From assembly GCF_001646945.1 (NCBI RefSeq), contig NZ_LUTV01000008.1:58925-122924 (forward strand): 64,000 bases of DNA, written 5' to 3'. Shown here one piece after another: positions 8,865 through 16,799 of this stretch. The position numbers and the translations under genes are program-made. The DNA comes from Endozoicomonas ascidiicola (GTDB lineage Bacteria; Pseudomonadota; Gammaproteobacteria; Pseudomonadales; Endozoicomonadaceae). Within the stretch, counting starts at the first letter, position 1; every line of letters begins with the position of its first letter. A model generated the notes under the pieces. It made no database searches, was not told the origin of the DNA, and was given only the letters and a program-made list of their open reading frames with translations.

Positions 8865-9490
8865 TAAAAGCGAACCTCAGGCTGTTTGCGGGTCATGGCT
8901 CCCGCCGTTTGACCTGAAGCGGTAAAACCCTGCACTTTCAGAGACTCGCTATTTGGGAAACGTTTAAACAGATTGGTTGAAATCCGGTTTAGTGCTTTTG
9001 TCTGTGCACACTCGTAAACGTAGGTCGCCTCAAAATCCATATGGGCGGACGCTTGCGCGCCTTCGCCATGATCATCGTGAGCCCCGTGATCATGGTGGTG
9101 CTCTTCATCATCGTCTTCATGGCTGTCTTCATGATCATCGTCGTGTTCTTTATGGTCTCCCTCTCCTCCAGCCATCGCCGAAGCCGTTGTTAACTCACAA
9201 CCGGCCGCAACAGGAAATAACCAAAAATCACCATGCTCAAGCTCATGAAGTGCTTCACTGACTTGTTTACGCTGTGCATCCGTGGATACCGACTCAAAAC
9301 CCAGAATATCAAAACCGGGGATTTCAAGTTCTATATGAAGCTGTTTGCCCTCTACCGCAAAGTTTACATACCCTGCACCATGAACATGGGCATCCGCATG
9401 ACGACTCCCGCCATGGTTGTGAGCCAGAGCGACAGAGACAATGGATGTACTGGCCACTGCCAGCAGTTTAGAAAAATAATGCATGTTCAA
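8864..9490 (-). CDS. zrgA: ZrgA-type zinc uptake protein (DUF2796), His/Asp-rich
   Basis: 208 residues with an N-terminal signal peptide ending near VSVALA-HNHGG. The mature start has HNHGGSRHADAHVHGAG, a strong metal-binding pattern, followed by the DUF2796 core (NFAVEGKQLHIELEIPG). A low-complexity His/Asp/Glu loop occupies residues ~120-150 (HKEHDDDHEDSHEDDDEEHH and onward). In Vibrio the homologous ZrgA binds zinc in the periplasm for a dedicated importer. The gene sits upstream of the ATPase and overlaps it. I found no obvious Zur box in the 31 bp upstream, so control probably lies ahead of the preceding gene. Confidence 0.8.
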   Translation of the reverse strand: MNMHYFSKLLAVASTSIVSVALAHNHGGSRHADAHVHGAGYVNFAVEGKQLHIELEIPGFDILGFESVSTDAQRKQVSEALHELEHGDFWLFPVAAGCELTTASAMAGGEGDHKEHDDDHEDSHEDDDEEHHHDHGAHDDHGEGAQASAHMDFEATYVYECAQTKALNRISTNLFKRFPNSESLKVQGFTASGQTAGAMTRKQPEVRF

Positions 9491-9521
9491 ATCCTGAATA
9501 TTAATTTTAATCGGTTTTACA

Positions 9522-9944
9522 TCAGGTTCTGGTAAACGGCGGCGCTCTGATTTTCTTCTTTATCGGTGTTGAAGACGTGAACGATAGGAGGCTCAGCGCA
9601 TCGTCATAAACAGTATCATACGGCCCCTGAGGTTTCTGACAGGGTAAGGAAGCGGCAACTTGAGCCACCAACGAACAACCATGGGTGTGTTGCTTATCGG
9701 ACTGCCAGTTGGCAGATAACGCCTCATCCTGCTCCTGGCCTATAAAGCTTGAGTCTGAATGATGATGCTCATCATAATATGTACTTTCTGCCCCAATCTG
9801 AGGGCTCCCGTGGACATGACTCAGAGCGTAGTTGACCACCAACAGATAAATCATCATCAGCAAAACAGGAAGGAATATGCCCCTCTTATTTTCACCTATG
9901 ATTCTCTGAATACTGATGGACACTTTTGTCAGGCTTCCTTTCAC
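9522..9944 (-). CDS. Small His-rich membrane protein, first gene of the zinc operon
   Basis: 140 residues starting with GTG. There is one hydrophobic segment near residues 23-42 (GIFLPVLLMMIYLLVVNYAL) and then a metal-ligand-rich stretch (HVHG, DEHHHSDSS, KQHTHGC, a Cys pair in CSLVAQ and LPCQKP). The family was not recognised; similar small proteins (DUF2946-like) often precede metal transporters. It is 31 bp upstream of zrgA in the same orientation, so a role in zinc handling is plausible but inferred. A start further in at the MMIYLL Met is possible. Confidence 0.5.
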   Translation of the reverse strand: MKGSLTKVSISIQRIIGENKRGIFLPVLLMMIYLLVVNYALSHVHGSPQIGAESTYYDEHHHSDSSFIGQEQDEALSANWQSDKQHTHGCSLVAQVAASLPCQKPQGPYDTVYDDALSLLSFTSSTPIKKKIRAPPFTRT

Positions 9945-10123
9945 GCGTTTCTATTTGATCAATGTTCTGCGACGTGCCAGATAAGGCCTGTCATTTATAT
10001 CATGCCAGCTGGCCACATTTAAAACAAAATAGAAGGCGGTAGTCACTTCAACCAATACTTGCTGCCAGCGACAATGGTCTTTAAGCTCACCGCTCACACG
10101 TTGTCATTGGTTATCGATTCACC

Positions 10124-10519
10124 ATGAGCATTAAGGTTGACTGGAAATGTCAGGGTGAGTTCAGCATCACCACAGTAAATGGTTTTAAACTTCATGCTGA
10201 TGCAGAATCAAAGAAAGCCCCCTGCCCGACAGAGATTTTACTTGCCGCCTTAGGCAGTTGCAGCGCAACAGACGTTGTTTATGCCTTGAAGGAACAAGAG
10301 GTGGAGATACGTCGCTTTTGTAATGAAGTCACATTCCAGCTCACGGACAGCTCACCCCGCCTCTATAAGAGTGTCAATTTACACTTTATTGTCGAGGCTG
10401 CCGGCGTCACTAAAGAACAAATATTGCAGGCAGCAAAGGATGCCGTAAACAAATACTGCCATGTTTGTTTGATGTTGCAGCCAAACATCCACATTACATA
10501 CACATGTGACGTCATTTAA
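10124..10519 (+). CDS. OsmC-family protein (YhfA-like)
   Basis: 131 residues with the OsmC/Ohr fold pattern: beta-rich N-terminus, a first conserved Cys at C46 in LAALGSCSATDVV and a second at C112/C115 in YCHVCLML. OsmC and Ohr enzymes use such Cys pairs to reduce organic peroxides; the YhfA branch has an unclear substrate. It begins with ATG 180 bp from the zinc operon on the opposite strand and is followed after 15 bp by an ACT-domain gene with a good Shine-Dalgarno (aggagg), so the two probably form an operon. Confidence 0.8.
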   Translation: MSIKVDWKCQGEFSITTVNGFKLHADAESKKAPCPTEILLAALGSCSATDVVYALKEQEVEIRRFCNEVTFQLTDSSPRLYKSVNLHFIVEAAGVTKEQILQAAKDAVNKYCHVCLMLQPNIHITYTCDVI

Positions 10520-10534
10520 ACAGTAGGAGGCATT

Positions 10535-10933
10535 ATGTCGGGCATTATTGAGTTAGAAGCACTCCTGAGATCAATGGAACCCAAACTGGTTGATGAGGAG
10601 TTTGTGTTTTGCACATTTCCCGGTCAACTGCAGGACTATCTGCACTTACAGCCTATAGCCACCTTTCTGGAATCAGAGGGGTTATCCCTGATCATTACGA
10701 GAACAATGGCTGATACATTCAAAGTGGGATACAGCAGTGTTTTCAAGCAAATCACATTAACGGTGCATTCCAGCCTAGACGCTGTCGGTCTCACCGCTGC
10801 TATCTCCAACAAGCTTGCATCGAAGGGTATCAGCGCCAACGTTGTTGCCGCTTACTATCATGACCATATTTTCATCCAGTCCGATAAAGCAGATATTGCA
10901 CTTGCGGCACTGAAGGAGCTAACCGCTCAGTAA
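10535..10933 (+). CDS. ACT-domain protein (DUF2241-like)
   Basis: 132 residues. The first half (EALLRSMEPKLVDEEFVFCTFPG) and the second (QITLTVHSSLDAVGLTAAISNKLASKGISANVVAAYYHDHIFI) match the stand-alone double ACT-domain family found next to metabolic and translation-linked genes. ACT domains usually bind amino acids. The ligand cannot be predicted here. The start is supported by aggagg 8 bp upstream of the ATG. Confidence 0.75.
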   Translation: MSGIIELEALLRSMEPKLVDEEFVFCTFPGQLQDYLHLQPIATFLESEGLSLIITRTMADTFKVGYSSVFKQITLTVHSSLDAVGLTAAISNKLASKGISANVVAAYYHDHIFIQSDKADIALAALKELTAQ

Positions 10934-10972
10934 AACGTTAACTGACGCATAAACGGTGCAAGGCAAGAAAAT

Positions 10973-11359
10973 TTAATCAATACACAATGTATGCTCTGCC
11001 TTGCCGTTAGACACATAAGTACGGCAACCAAACTGATCCGTTGACTCCAGACATTGCCCGACCACCTCGACGCCAGGAGTCACCACAGTACCCTTAACAA
11101 TACAACCAACCTGGCAATCACTGGAATCAGCACACGCCTTACCAGCATCACTGGCTGGTAATACACAAGAATAGATTTGCAACCGACCAACCTGCCGCCA
11201 TGCGCCATTTTGTGCACTGCACTCGCTGGCTGTTTTGATTGCATTGGCTTTTTCTGTCAGACGCACTTCGGAGTCGTGTTGAATCGTCTCTGAACCAATA
11301 CAGCCCGTTAACATTAAAGTCGCGGAGGTGAGAATAAGAATGCTGCGAAAACCTGTCAT
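10973..11359 (-). CDS. Cys-rich lipoprotein of unknown function
   Basis: 128 residues with a type II signal peptide: MTGFRSILILTSATLMLTGC, in which LTGC is the lipobox with Cys20 as lipid anchor. The mature part has eight further cysteines in a spaced arrangement (C47, C65, C75, C82, C86 and three near the C-terminus), suggesting disulfide pairing in the periplasm. Similar 'DAGKACADSSDCQ' proteins occur in marine gammaproteobacteria without assigned function. It is a single gene, convergent with the ACT-domain gene. Confidence 0.7.
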   Translation of the reverse strand: MTGFRSILILTSATLMLTGCIGSETIQHDSEVRLTEKANAIKTASECSAQNGAWRQVGRLQIYSCVLPASDAGKACADSSDCQVGCIVKGTVVTPGVEVVGQCLESTDQFGCRTYVSNGKAEHTLCID

Positions 11360-11560
11360 GAATATCTACCCAGAACAATATGAGAAAGCAGCTGACATTT
11401 TCCCATTCACTTTTCAAAAGCACCAGCCACCGGCATTCTGTAAATGAAATACAGAAAAATTCCTCCCTGCTCCGTGTAGAGCAAAGAGGTCACTTCAGTC
11501 TGTCATCGTAGTCTTTAAATGCCCATCAAATAACCGGGACAACGCTCTTTAGCCCCGACA

Positions 11561-12481
11561 TTAAGCAAGTATCAGCTGATACGCATATCCGGCAGTCACC
11601 GCCATACCAAACACTACGAACAAAAAGGCGATGATCAGTTTATTCTTAAACAACGATTTAAGCAGAATTACCTCAGTAATACTGGCACCCGCTGAACCGA
11701 TGATCAGGGCAATAAGTGCGCCCATACCCATACCTTTTGCAAGCAGCACTGAGCTCAGAGCGATTAACGATTCGACCGTGATATACAACGGAACACCAAT
11801 AACCGCAGCAGCAGGTACAGCCAACGGATTTTCAGGGCCTGCTACCGCCGTAATAATTTCAGTAGGTACAAAACCATAAACGAATGCACCAATACCAACA
11901 CCAATCATTAAGTAAGGAAATGCACGCTTAAAGTCAAACGCTGCATTTTTGAACATACGAACAAGCAAATGATCCTGACTCAGTTTGCCAGAACTGCAAG
12001 TACTGGAACAGCTCACATTTTCTTCACGCCCCAGCATGGCTTCAGCCTTGATTGAATCTTCAAACCCAAATTTTTGCAGCAACCAGCCTGCCATCACGGC
12101 AACCACGGTCGCTGTGACGAAATAGAGTGTTGCTACCTGAATGTTGAATGTGTAAATCAGCAGACCAAGAACCGTTGGATTCAACAATGGGCTGGCAATC
12201 AGAAACACCATCACACTGCCAAACTTCACGTTGGCTCGAAACAATCCTTTCAAAAATGGAATCGTCGTGGCTGAACAAAAAGGCGTTACCACCGCCAGCA
12301 TGGCTGCAACCAGATAACCCTTGTTACTGCCCATAGTGTTCTTCACTTTTTCCGGAGGCATGAAATGAGCAATCAAACCAACAATGTAGCTAAGCGTGAA
12401 AAACAAAACCGTGAGCTGCGCTCCCAGATAGACAAACATATACGCCGCATCGCGCAGCATAACCAGAAATTCTGAACTCAT
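11561..12481 (-). CDS. ArsP/DUF318-family permease
   Basis: A 306-residue integral membrane protein with about eight helices in two halves. Motifs typical of this permease family are visible: TPFCSATTIPFLKGL in the first half, the polar SPLLNPTVLGL segment, and AAVIGVPLYITVESLIAL with GSAGASITEVILLKSLF in the second. A cytoplasmic loop holds a Cys cluster (SCSSTCSS). Related proteins export organoarsenicals or other small toxicants. It is divergent from an ArsR-type regulator, which probably controls it. The substrate is not determined. Confidence 0.8.
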   Translation of the reverse strand: MSSEFLVMLRDAAYMFVYLGAQLTVLFFTLSYIVGLIAHFMPPEKVKNTMGSNKGYLVAAMLAVVTPFCSATTIPFLKGLFRANVKFGSVMVFLIASPLLNPTVLGLLIYTFNIQVATLYFVTATVVAVMAGWLLQKFGFEDSIKAEAMLGREENVSCSSTCSSGKLSQDHLLVRMFKNAAFDFKRAFPYLMIGVGIGAFVYGFVPTEIITAVAGPENPLAVPAAAVIGVPLYITVESLIALSSVLLAKGMGMGALIALIIGSAGASITEVILLKSLFKNKLIIAFLFVVFGMAVTAGYAYQLILA

Positions 12482-12513
12482 AATTGATCACTACAAAAGA
12501 AAGCAAACACAAT

Positions 12514-12541
12514 ATTTCAACTATTCAAGATTTATTGAAAT
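12514..12541. promoter_or_regulatory. Candidate ArsR operator between divergent permease and regulator
   Basis: Nested inverted repeats lie in the 145 bp divergent gap: ATTTCAA (12514-12520) with TTGAAAT (12535-12541), and inside them TTCAA-6-TTGAA. The position 33 bp ahead of the permease start fits an operator for the adjacent ArsR protein. This is inference from symmetry and location. Confidence 0.45.
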
Positions 12542-12626
12542 CATGAAATGAGCGCGAATATTATCGACGTGGTATTATCATGTCAACATTTAATGAAACC
12601 ATGAATTGTTCATCCAGAGACGAACT

Positions 12627-12923
12627 ATGGACTCCATACAAAGTGCAAGAGTGTTGAAAGAACTGGGGCACCCGGAACGACTTCGTGTATTTCAGGAGCT
12701 GTCTGATGTGGGATTTGAAGGAATCACTGTCGGCGAGCTGAGAGACCGGCTGGGCATCAACGGTCCCACCTTATCCAACTACCTCTCCAACCTAGTTGCA
12801 GTTGACCTTGTTGTGCAGGTAAGAGAAGGGAAATCGATTCGCTGCACAGCCAATTACGATACTTTTGATGCAGCGTTTCACTATATTCGCAAGAACTGTG
12901 GCATGTGCCCAGCGACGTATTAA
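12627..12923 (+). CDS. ArsR-family winged-helix regulator
   Basis: 98 residues from ATG 12627 (an upstream in-frame TTG at 12606 is less likely). It has the ArsR fold: LKELGHPERLRVFQEL (helices 1-2), VGELRDRLGINGPTLSNYLSNL (recognition helix) and the wing VVQVREGKSIRCTANY. A C-terminal pair CGMC could bind metal or act as a thiol sensor. It is divergent from the ArsP-type permease, a classic sensor-transporter arrangement. Confidence 0.8.
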   Translation: MDSIQSARVLKELGHPERLRVFQELSDVGFEGITVGELRDRLGINGPTLSNYLSNLVAVDLVVQVREGKSIRCTANYDTFDAAFHYIRKNCGMCPATY

Positions 12924-13012
12924 TGCCTCAAAGCCCATCACCTTTGTCTTCGCGAAGGCTTTATCGACGTAGGTAAACGGCACTGCCAGCATACTGGGGA
13001 TGATTTTTTTGA

Positions 13013-13052
13013 GCACAAAAAAAGGGCAATACCCGAAAGCACTGCCCTTTTT
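13013..13052 (-). terminator. Rho-independent terminator of csp copy 1
   Basis: On the minus strand the sequence forms a GGGCAGTGC / ATTGCCC-type stem with loop TTTCGGGT and is followed by a run of seven T. It is conserved at the second csp copy (34081-34118). Confidence 0.75.
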
Positions 13053-13098
13053 ATACGCCTAAATAAAGTCTAATAGCTGCAATTGTGCAGCTCTGACA

Positions 13099-13308
13099 TT
13101 ACAGAGGACGGATGTCTTCAGCTTGTGGGCCTTTCTGACCCTGAGTGATGGTGAACTCAACGCGCTGGCCTTCAGCCAGAGATTTGAAGCCATCACCAAC
13201 GATTTGACGGAAGTGTGCGAACACGTCTGGACCGCCATTTTCCTGAGCGATGAAACCAAAACCTTTCTCGTCATTGAACCACTTAACAGTACCGGTAGTA
13301 GTAGACAT
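13099..13308 (-). CDS. CspA-family cold-shock protein, copy 1
   Basis: A 69-residue protein with RNA-binding motifs RNP1 KGFGFI and RNP2 VFAHF, the full length of a CspA family member that melts RNA structure at low temperature. The start is set at ATG 13308 ([11 protein letters not shown]) because AGGA lies 7 bases upstream; the ATG 6 bases earlier is too close to it. It has a long leader and its own terminator. A second copy with only five differing residues in this span lies at 34167-34376 inside the prophage. Confidence 0.9.
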   Translation of the reverse strand: MSTTTGTVKWFNDEKGFGFIAQENGGPDVFAHFRQIVGDGFKSLAEGQRVEFTITQGQKGPQAEDIRPL

Positions 13309-13465
13309 AGTCATATCCTGAAACTTAATAATAAAAGTGCCTTGTAATAAGGCGGTTGAGCTAGAAGCTTATTATCACTTATGAAGAGTATGGCGAGTTA
13401 CTACACCCGGAACATCAAATCTTTGCATAAAAAATAAATCACACTTTTAACGTTCCGCCATTATA
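13309..13465 (-). promoter_or_regulatory. Promoter -10 and long 5' leader of csp copy 1
   Basis: The minus strand carries TATAAT (13460-13465) and then about 145 bases of leader before the AGGA-spaced ATG. Long structured leaders are typical of cspA-type mRNAs, where they act as thermosensors. The leader is conserved almost base for base at the second copy, which supports function. Confidence 0.6.
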
Positions 13466-13543
13466 CAGAGTATTATCCTAAACGCTATGGGCACTTGTAT
13501 TCAATAAATAATATCGGTTACTCACTTATGAGGGCACAGATGC

Positions 13544-13711
13544 CTAGGAGCCTGTCAGACTTACCACTGACCTACTGCGAAAAAGCCGGATTTGGCCATT
13601 TTTTATGCTCCTTTTCGTTGAATAGCCCGCTATTCGCCTCAAAGGAGCATAAAAACTGACTCAAACCGGACTTTTTCTCGCTACGGTCGGCTAAGTCCGA
13701 CAGGCTCCTAG
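13544..13711. mobile_element. Foldback (long palindromic) element
   Basis: The ends ctaggagcctgtcagactta (13544) and its near-perfect inverse at 13691-13711 enclose further inverted sequence (gaaaaagccgga.., ttttatgctcctttt with aaaggagcataaaa). The whole 168 bp can fold into one hairpin. There is no ORF. It begins exactly where homology between the two csp cassettes stops. Confidence 0.7.
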
Positions 13712-14127
13712 CACAATCTTTCTGACTGAACGACTGGAGAATTGGACTTCGCTATATCTGTAAGCCTGATGCCCAAATAGAGCCCTATTCCTGCTGACAA
13801 CGTATCTTCCGCTATTCATTGCCATTAGCCGTTGCTATATCGACATATAGGTACCCACATTCAAGAGTTTTACAATGCTCTGAGCCTACCAGAGAGGTCA
13901 CTTTAGGAGATTGAGACGTCAGAAAGTGAGTGAGTAGCGTTATCAGGGAAAGAAATTGAAAGAGGTTTGGCCTGGTTTCCCCAAAGATCAGCACCTTAAT
14001 CTTGATGCGGAATTGCACAGGCTTCAAAGGCTAGAAATTCTGTTTGGTTGTCCACTGGAATGGAATGACAAAAAATAGAAGCTGCTCTGCATCGCAACTA
14101 ACCTGAATCGAGTGGCGTTGAACTGGT
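13712..14127. other. Degenerate non-coding stretch
   Basis: No intact gene. A short plus-strand remnant around 13945-14080 reads LKEVWPGFPKDQHLNLDAEL then HRLQRLEILFG, which looks like a decayed protein fragment but was not identified. Confidence 0.35.
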
Positions 14128-14331
14128 CTAATGAATGTTCCTTGCTAGCTTCTCAACACCCCGGCTGGCAATGTCTCCACCGATGTCCAGTTCGATAATA
14201 CTGAGCAGGTTCAACTCAACCGCCGGATTAAGTGGAAGCCAGTTTACTCCAGAATCAGGGAAGTCTGGAGCTGGTTTATGCTTAACCAGACAGTAGTGAC
14301 CAAAAATACAGACAGCGATTAATAAGCACAC
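14128..14331 (-). pseudogene. Relic of a phage 3TM-type holin C-terminus
   Basis: Minus-strand residues NPAVELNLLSIIELDIGG then DIASRGVEKLARNIH align without gaps to the C-terminus of the prophage holin at 57843-58211 (EEVELKLFGIIQLGIGGYIA then SRSVEKVARTIRS). The N-terminal hydrophobic part is not recognisable. It indicates that a phage related to the 34-64 kb prophage once occupied this site. Confidence 0.6.
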
Positions 14332-14375
14332 TTGAGGACTTGACCAACCACCCGTATATCGATAAATTGCGATTT

Positions 14376-14684
14376 ATGAATATTGAACAAATTCTCTCTA
14401 CCCTGAATAACCCTGTCCGACGCAACATTCTTGCATGGCTGAAGGACAGATCAAACTTCCCGCCAGCTTTGCCAGAACACAGGGATGTCGAAGGTGTATG
14501 CATCGGCTACATCCAGGAAAAAGCAGGGTTATCCCAATCAACCATCTCCAACTATATGAGCATGCTGAAGCAAGCTGGCTTGGTGCAATCGGAACGCCAC
14601 GGTCAATGGACCTTTTACCGTCGAGATGAAGATGCTATTCAGAAGTTCCTGAACGCATTTCACAGTGAATTATTAAAGCCCTGA
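14376..14684 (+). CDS. ArsR-family regulator of the adjacent Old Yellow Enzyme
   Basis: 102 residues from ATG 14376; an in-frame TTG at 14340 would add 12. Winged-helix features are ILSTLNNPVRRNILAWLKD, then IQEKAGLSQSTISNYMSMLKQA as recognition helix and LVQSERHGQWTFYRRDE as wing. The family often represses a neighbouring oxidoreductase and senses thiol-reactive or electrophilic compounds. The next gene, an Old Yellow Enzyme, starts 85 bp downstream with an inverted-repeat operator in the gap. The regulator-enzyme pairing is visible; the inducer is not known. Confidence 0.75.
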   Translation: MNIEQILSTLNNPVRRNILAWLKDRSNFPPALPEHRDVEGVCIGYIQEKAGLSQSTISNYMSMLKQAGLVQSERHGQWTFYRRDEDAIQKFLNAFHSELLKP

Positions 14685-14732
14685 GACAATCCGAGACTGA
14701 TGCAAGCACTCCCAACTAAAAACCACATCATA

Positions 14733-14752
14733 ATATCTAGATTTCGAGATAT
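14733..14752. promoter_or_regulatory. Inverted-repeat operator ATATCT-N8-AGATAT
   Basis: Perfect 6 bp arms (ATATCT at 14733, AGATAT at 14747) lie 18 bp before the oxidoreductase start and 48 bp after the ArsR gene. Position and symmetry fit a binding site for that ArsR-type dimer. Confidence 0.55.
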
Positions 14753-14769
14753 ACAAATAGAGAAATAAC

Positions 14770-15984
14770 ATGATCCATAAACCTTTAAAGCTGCCAAATG
14801 GCAGAGTGATACGTAATCGCCTGGTAAAATCAGCCATGTCGGAGGCGTTGGGAGATAAAAGCAATAACCCAACGAATGGCTTGATCAACTTATTTTCCCG
14901 TTGGAGCAAAGGCGGCGCTGGTCTTTTAATCACCGGCAATACGCCCATTGATCGAAAGCATTTAGAACATGCAGGGAACTTTGTTCTGGATACGCGAACC
15001 GACATGGATCGTGCAAAAAAACTGGCATCCGCAGCAAAAAGCGGTGGAGCCCTGGTTCTTGCCCAGTTAGCCCATGCTGGTAGACAAACGCCGGAGGCAA
15101 TCAATAATCATCCACTTTCCATATCAGACATTCGACTGAACCTACCAGGATACGGAAAACCCACACCTGCCACCGATGCCGACCTTGAGGTGGTTATTCA
15201 ACAATTTGCAACATCCGCAGCTCTGGCAAAAGAAGCTGGATTTGATGGTGTCCAAATCCATGCTGCTCACGGCTATCTGCTTAGCTCATCATTGTCACCC
15301 AGAATCAATACGCGCGATGATCTCTGGGGCGGAACACTCTCAAAACGAGCAAAACTCTTACTGTCCGTTATACAGAAAGTACGTGCCGGAGTTGGAGCTG
15401 ATTTTATTATTTCCACAAAACTGAATTCCTCCGACTTTCAGAAAGGCGGCTTTTCCCATGCAGACAGCATAGAAGTAGCCAAGATGCTGGAAAGGGAGGG
15501 TGTCGACTTTATCGAAATATCCGGTGGCAACTTTGAAGCACCTGTTTCTTACCAACACACAGCAAAGAATGAGCGCACTGCTTCCCGTGAAGCCTATTTC
15601 CTGGATTACGCTCGGGATATTAAAGACGCTCTCACAATTCCAGTCATGGTAACCGGAGGGTTTCGATCCGTATCTATTATGAATCAGGCAGTGAGCGAAG
15701 GTTCTGCTGACTTAATCGGTATAGGACGACCTTTCATTATCGATCCAGAGTTTCCGGAAAAACTGCTCAATGGGAAACTCTCCGCAGCCCCATCTATAGA
15801 GCGTGATTTTTCTCCGGTAGATAAACTCCCCAGAGGCGCAGCTTTGAATTGGTTTTGTCATCAACTGGCTCTCCATGGTGTTCAAGGTGATTCAGATCTT
15901 TCTATTCCTATTATCGATGGTCACGAGCGGTATCTGGATACCATCAAATTATTAACGAACCGTATTACTAAAGTCGGAGATTAA
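14770..15984 (+). CDS. NADH:flavin oxidoreductase, Old Yellow Enzyme family
   Basis: A 404-residue TIM-barrel FMN enzyme. Visible landmarks: the N-terminal LPNGRVIRNRLVKSAMSE (FMN contact), LAQLAHAGRQ, the substrate-binding IHAAHGYLLSSSLSPRIN with its catalytic His pair and the following NTRDDLWGG, and the late phosphate-binding VTGGFRS and GIGRPFI. Members reduce activated C=C bonds of enones, often for detoxification of electrophiles. It follows an ArsR gene and an operator-like palindrome, so it is probably induced by its substrate class. Confidence 0.85.
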   Translation: MIHKPLKLPNGRVIRNRLVKSAMSEALGDKSNNPTNGLINLFSRWSKGGAGLLITGNTPIDRKHLEHAGNFVLDTRTDMDRAKKLASAAKSGGALVLAQLAHAGRQTPEAINNHPLSISDIRLNLPGYGKPTPATDADLEVVIQQFATSAALAKEAGFDGVQIHAAHGYLLSSSLSPRINTRDDLWGGTLSKRAKLLLSVIQKVRAGVGADFIISTKLNSSDFQKGGFSHADSIEVAKMLEREGVDFIEISGGNFEAPVSYQHTAKNERTASREAYFLDYARDIKDALTIPVMVTGGFRSVSIMNQAVSEGSADLIGIGRPFIIDPEFPEKLLNGKLSAAPSIERDFSPVDKLPRGAALNWFCHQLALHGVQGDSDLSIPIIDGHERYLDTIKLLTNRITKVGD

Positions 15985-16000
15985 TAACTCAATAAAAGAG

Positions 16001-16343
16001 TTCGAATACAGTCCCAAGCCCCTACCGGCGGAATGGTCACGAACTCACAAAACCACAACACCCGAAACCACAGTGAAAGCACAATAGAATCAAATAGTGA
16101 AACGCTGTGGTTCTCGGAAGGGCTCGGACTACAGTTTTTCAGAGCGCAGAGAGAAAAGTAAGAAAAACGGGGAAAAATAACTTGTTTGCAGGGAGGGCGA
16201 ATCCTCCGGCGAAGTGCGTTTAACCCTTTGTTTACAGGCCCTATAAACGACAAAACCCTTACGACAGATATTGTAAGGGCTTCAAACTCTCTATTAAGAA
16301 ATTGGCGGTGGGGAGGGAACCAAGTGCGGAATGTTGTGATAAC
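16001..16343. repeat. Long direct repeat R1 with tRNA 3'-end-like termini
   Basis: About 330 bp, repeated at 17646-17980. The left end carries ttcgaatacagtcccaagcc, resembling a tRNA T-arm and acceptor stem. The right end, ggcggtggggagggaa, reads on the minus strand like a tRNA-Ser 3' end. An internal hairpin, AAACCCTTACGA-6-TTGTAAGGGCTT, is also conserved. No gene is seen inside. It looks like an attachment-site or mobile non-coding element. Confidence 0.55.
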
Positions 16344-16376
16344 CAGTAGAAATATAGAACCAAAACACAATCAGAG

Positions 16377-16667
16377 TTACCCATGCAAAGCTTTTAATGT
16401 GCCTTCAGGGTCCACAGCAAAGATTCGCAATAACGCTTTAGCTGGCCCGGTTGGCTGACGACGCCCCTGTTCCCAGTTCTCCAACGTTCTTTTACTGACA
16501 CCTATCAGCAAAGCAAACTTCCCTTGGCTAAGCCCTACTTTTTCACGAACAGCCTTCACTTCCAGTTCCGGAAACTCAGTCACTCTCGCGGCAAGTTTCT
16601 TGCCTTTACGGACATCATCCATTTCCTGGACACTTGCGAGCAGTTCATCAAACATTGATTTATCCAT
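16377..16667 (-). CDS. NadS/HigA-type antitoxin (XRE helix-turn-helix)
   Basis: 96 residues. The second half is an XRE DNA-binding domain: VKAVREKVGLSQGKFALLIGVSKRTLENWEQGRRQPTG in order, followed by PAKALLRIFAVDPEG. This is the usual NadS antitoxin layout, where a RelE-like toxin gene lies directly upstream. Here only the last 35 codons of that toxin remain, overlapping this start (ATGGATAA). The antitoxin is therefore an orphan and may still act as a repressor. Confidence 0.8.
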   Translation of the reverse strand: MDKSMFDELLASVQEMDDVRKGKKLAARVTEFPELEVKAVREKVGLSQGKFALLIGVSKRTLENWEQGRRQPTGPAKALLRIFAVDPEGTLKALHG

Positions 16668-16767
16668 CGGACCACCTCTCTACCATTTTCTTCAGCAGCT
16701 TCTTCTGCTCTGCAGTCAGCTCCTCTTGTTCATTTTTTGGGTATACATACAAGCTCCAGTTCAGCAC
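16660..16767 (-). pseudogene. C-terminal remnant of a RelE/HigB-type toxin
   Basis: The minus strand encodes 35 residues, VLNWSLYVYPKNEQEE then LTAEQKKLLKKMVERW, ending at TAA 16660. The 'VYPKNEQEELTAEQKK' block is characteristic of the toxin partner of NadS. An upstream in-frame TGA at about 16789 and the absence of the rest of the domain show that the toxin is lost. The stop overlaps the antitoxin start, as in the intact operon. Confidence 0.6.
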
Positions 16768-16799
16768 ATGTTCACTTAAGAGCTTTCTTCAACCATCTT

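Noticed and set aside
9945-10123. Zur box upstream of the zinc operon
   Set aside because: No convincing match to the gammaproteobacterial palindrome was found by eye.
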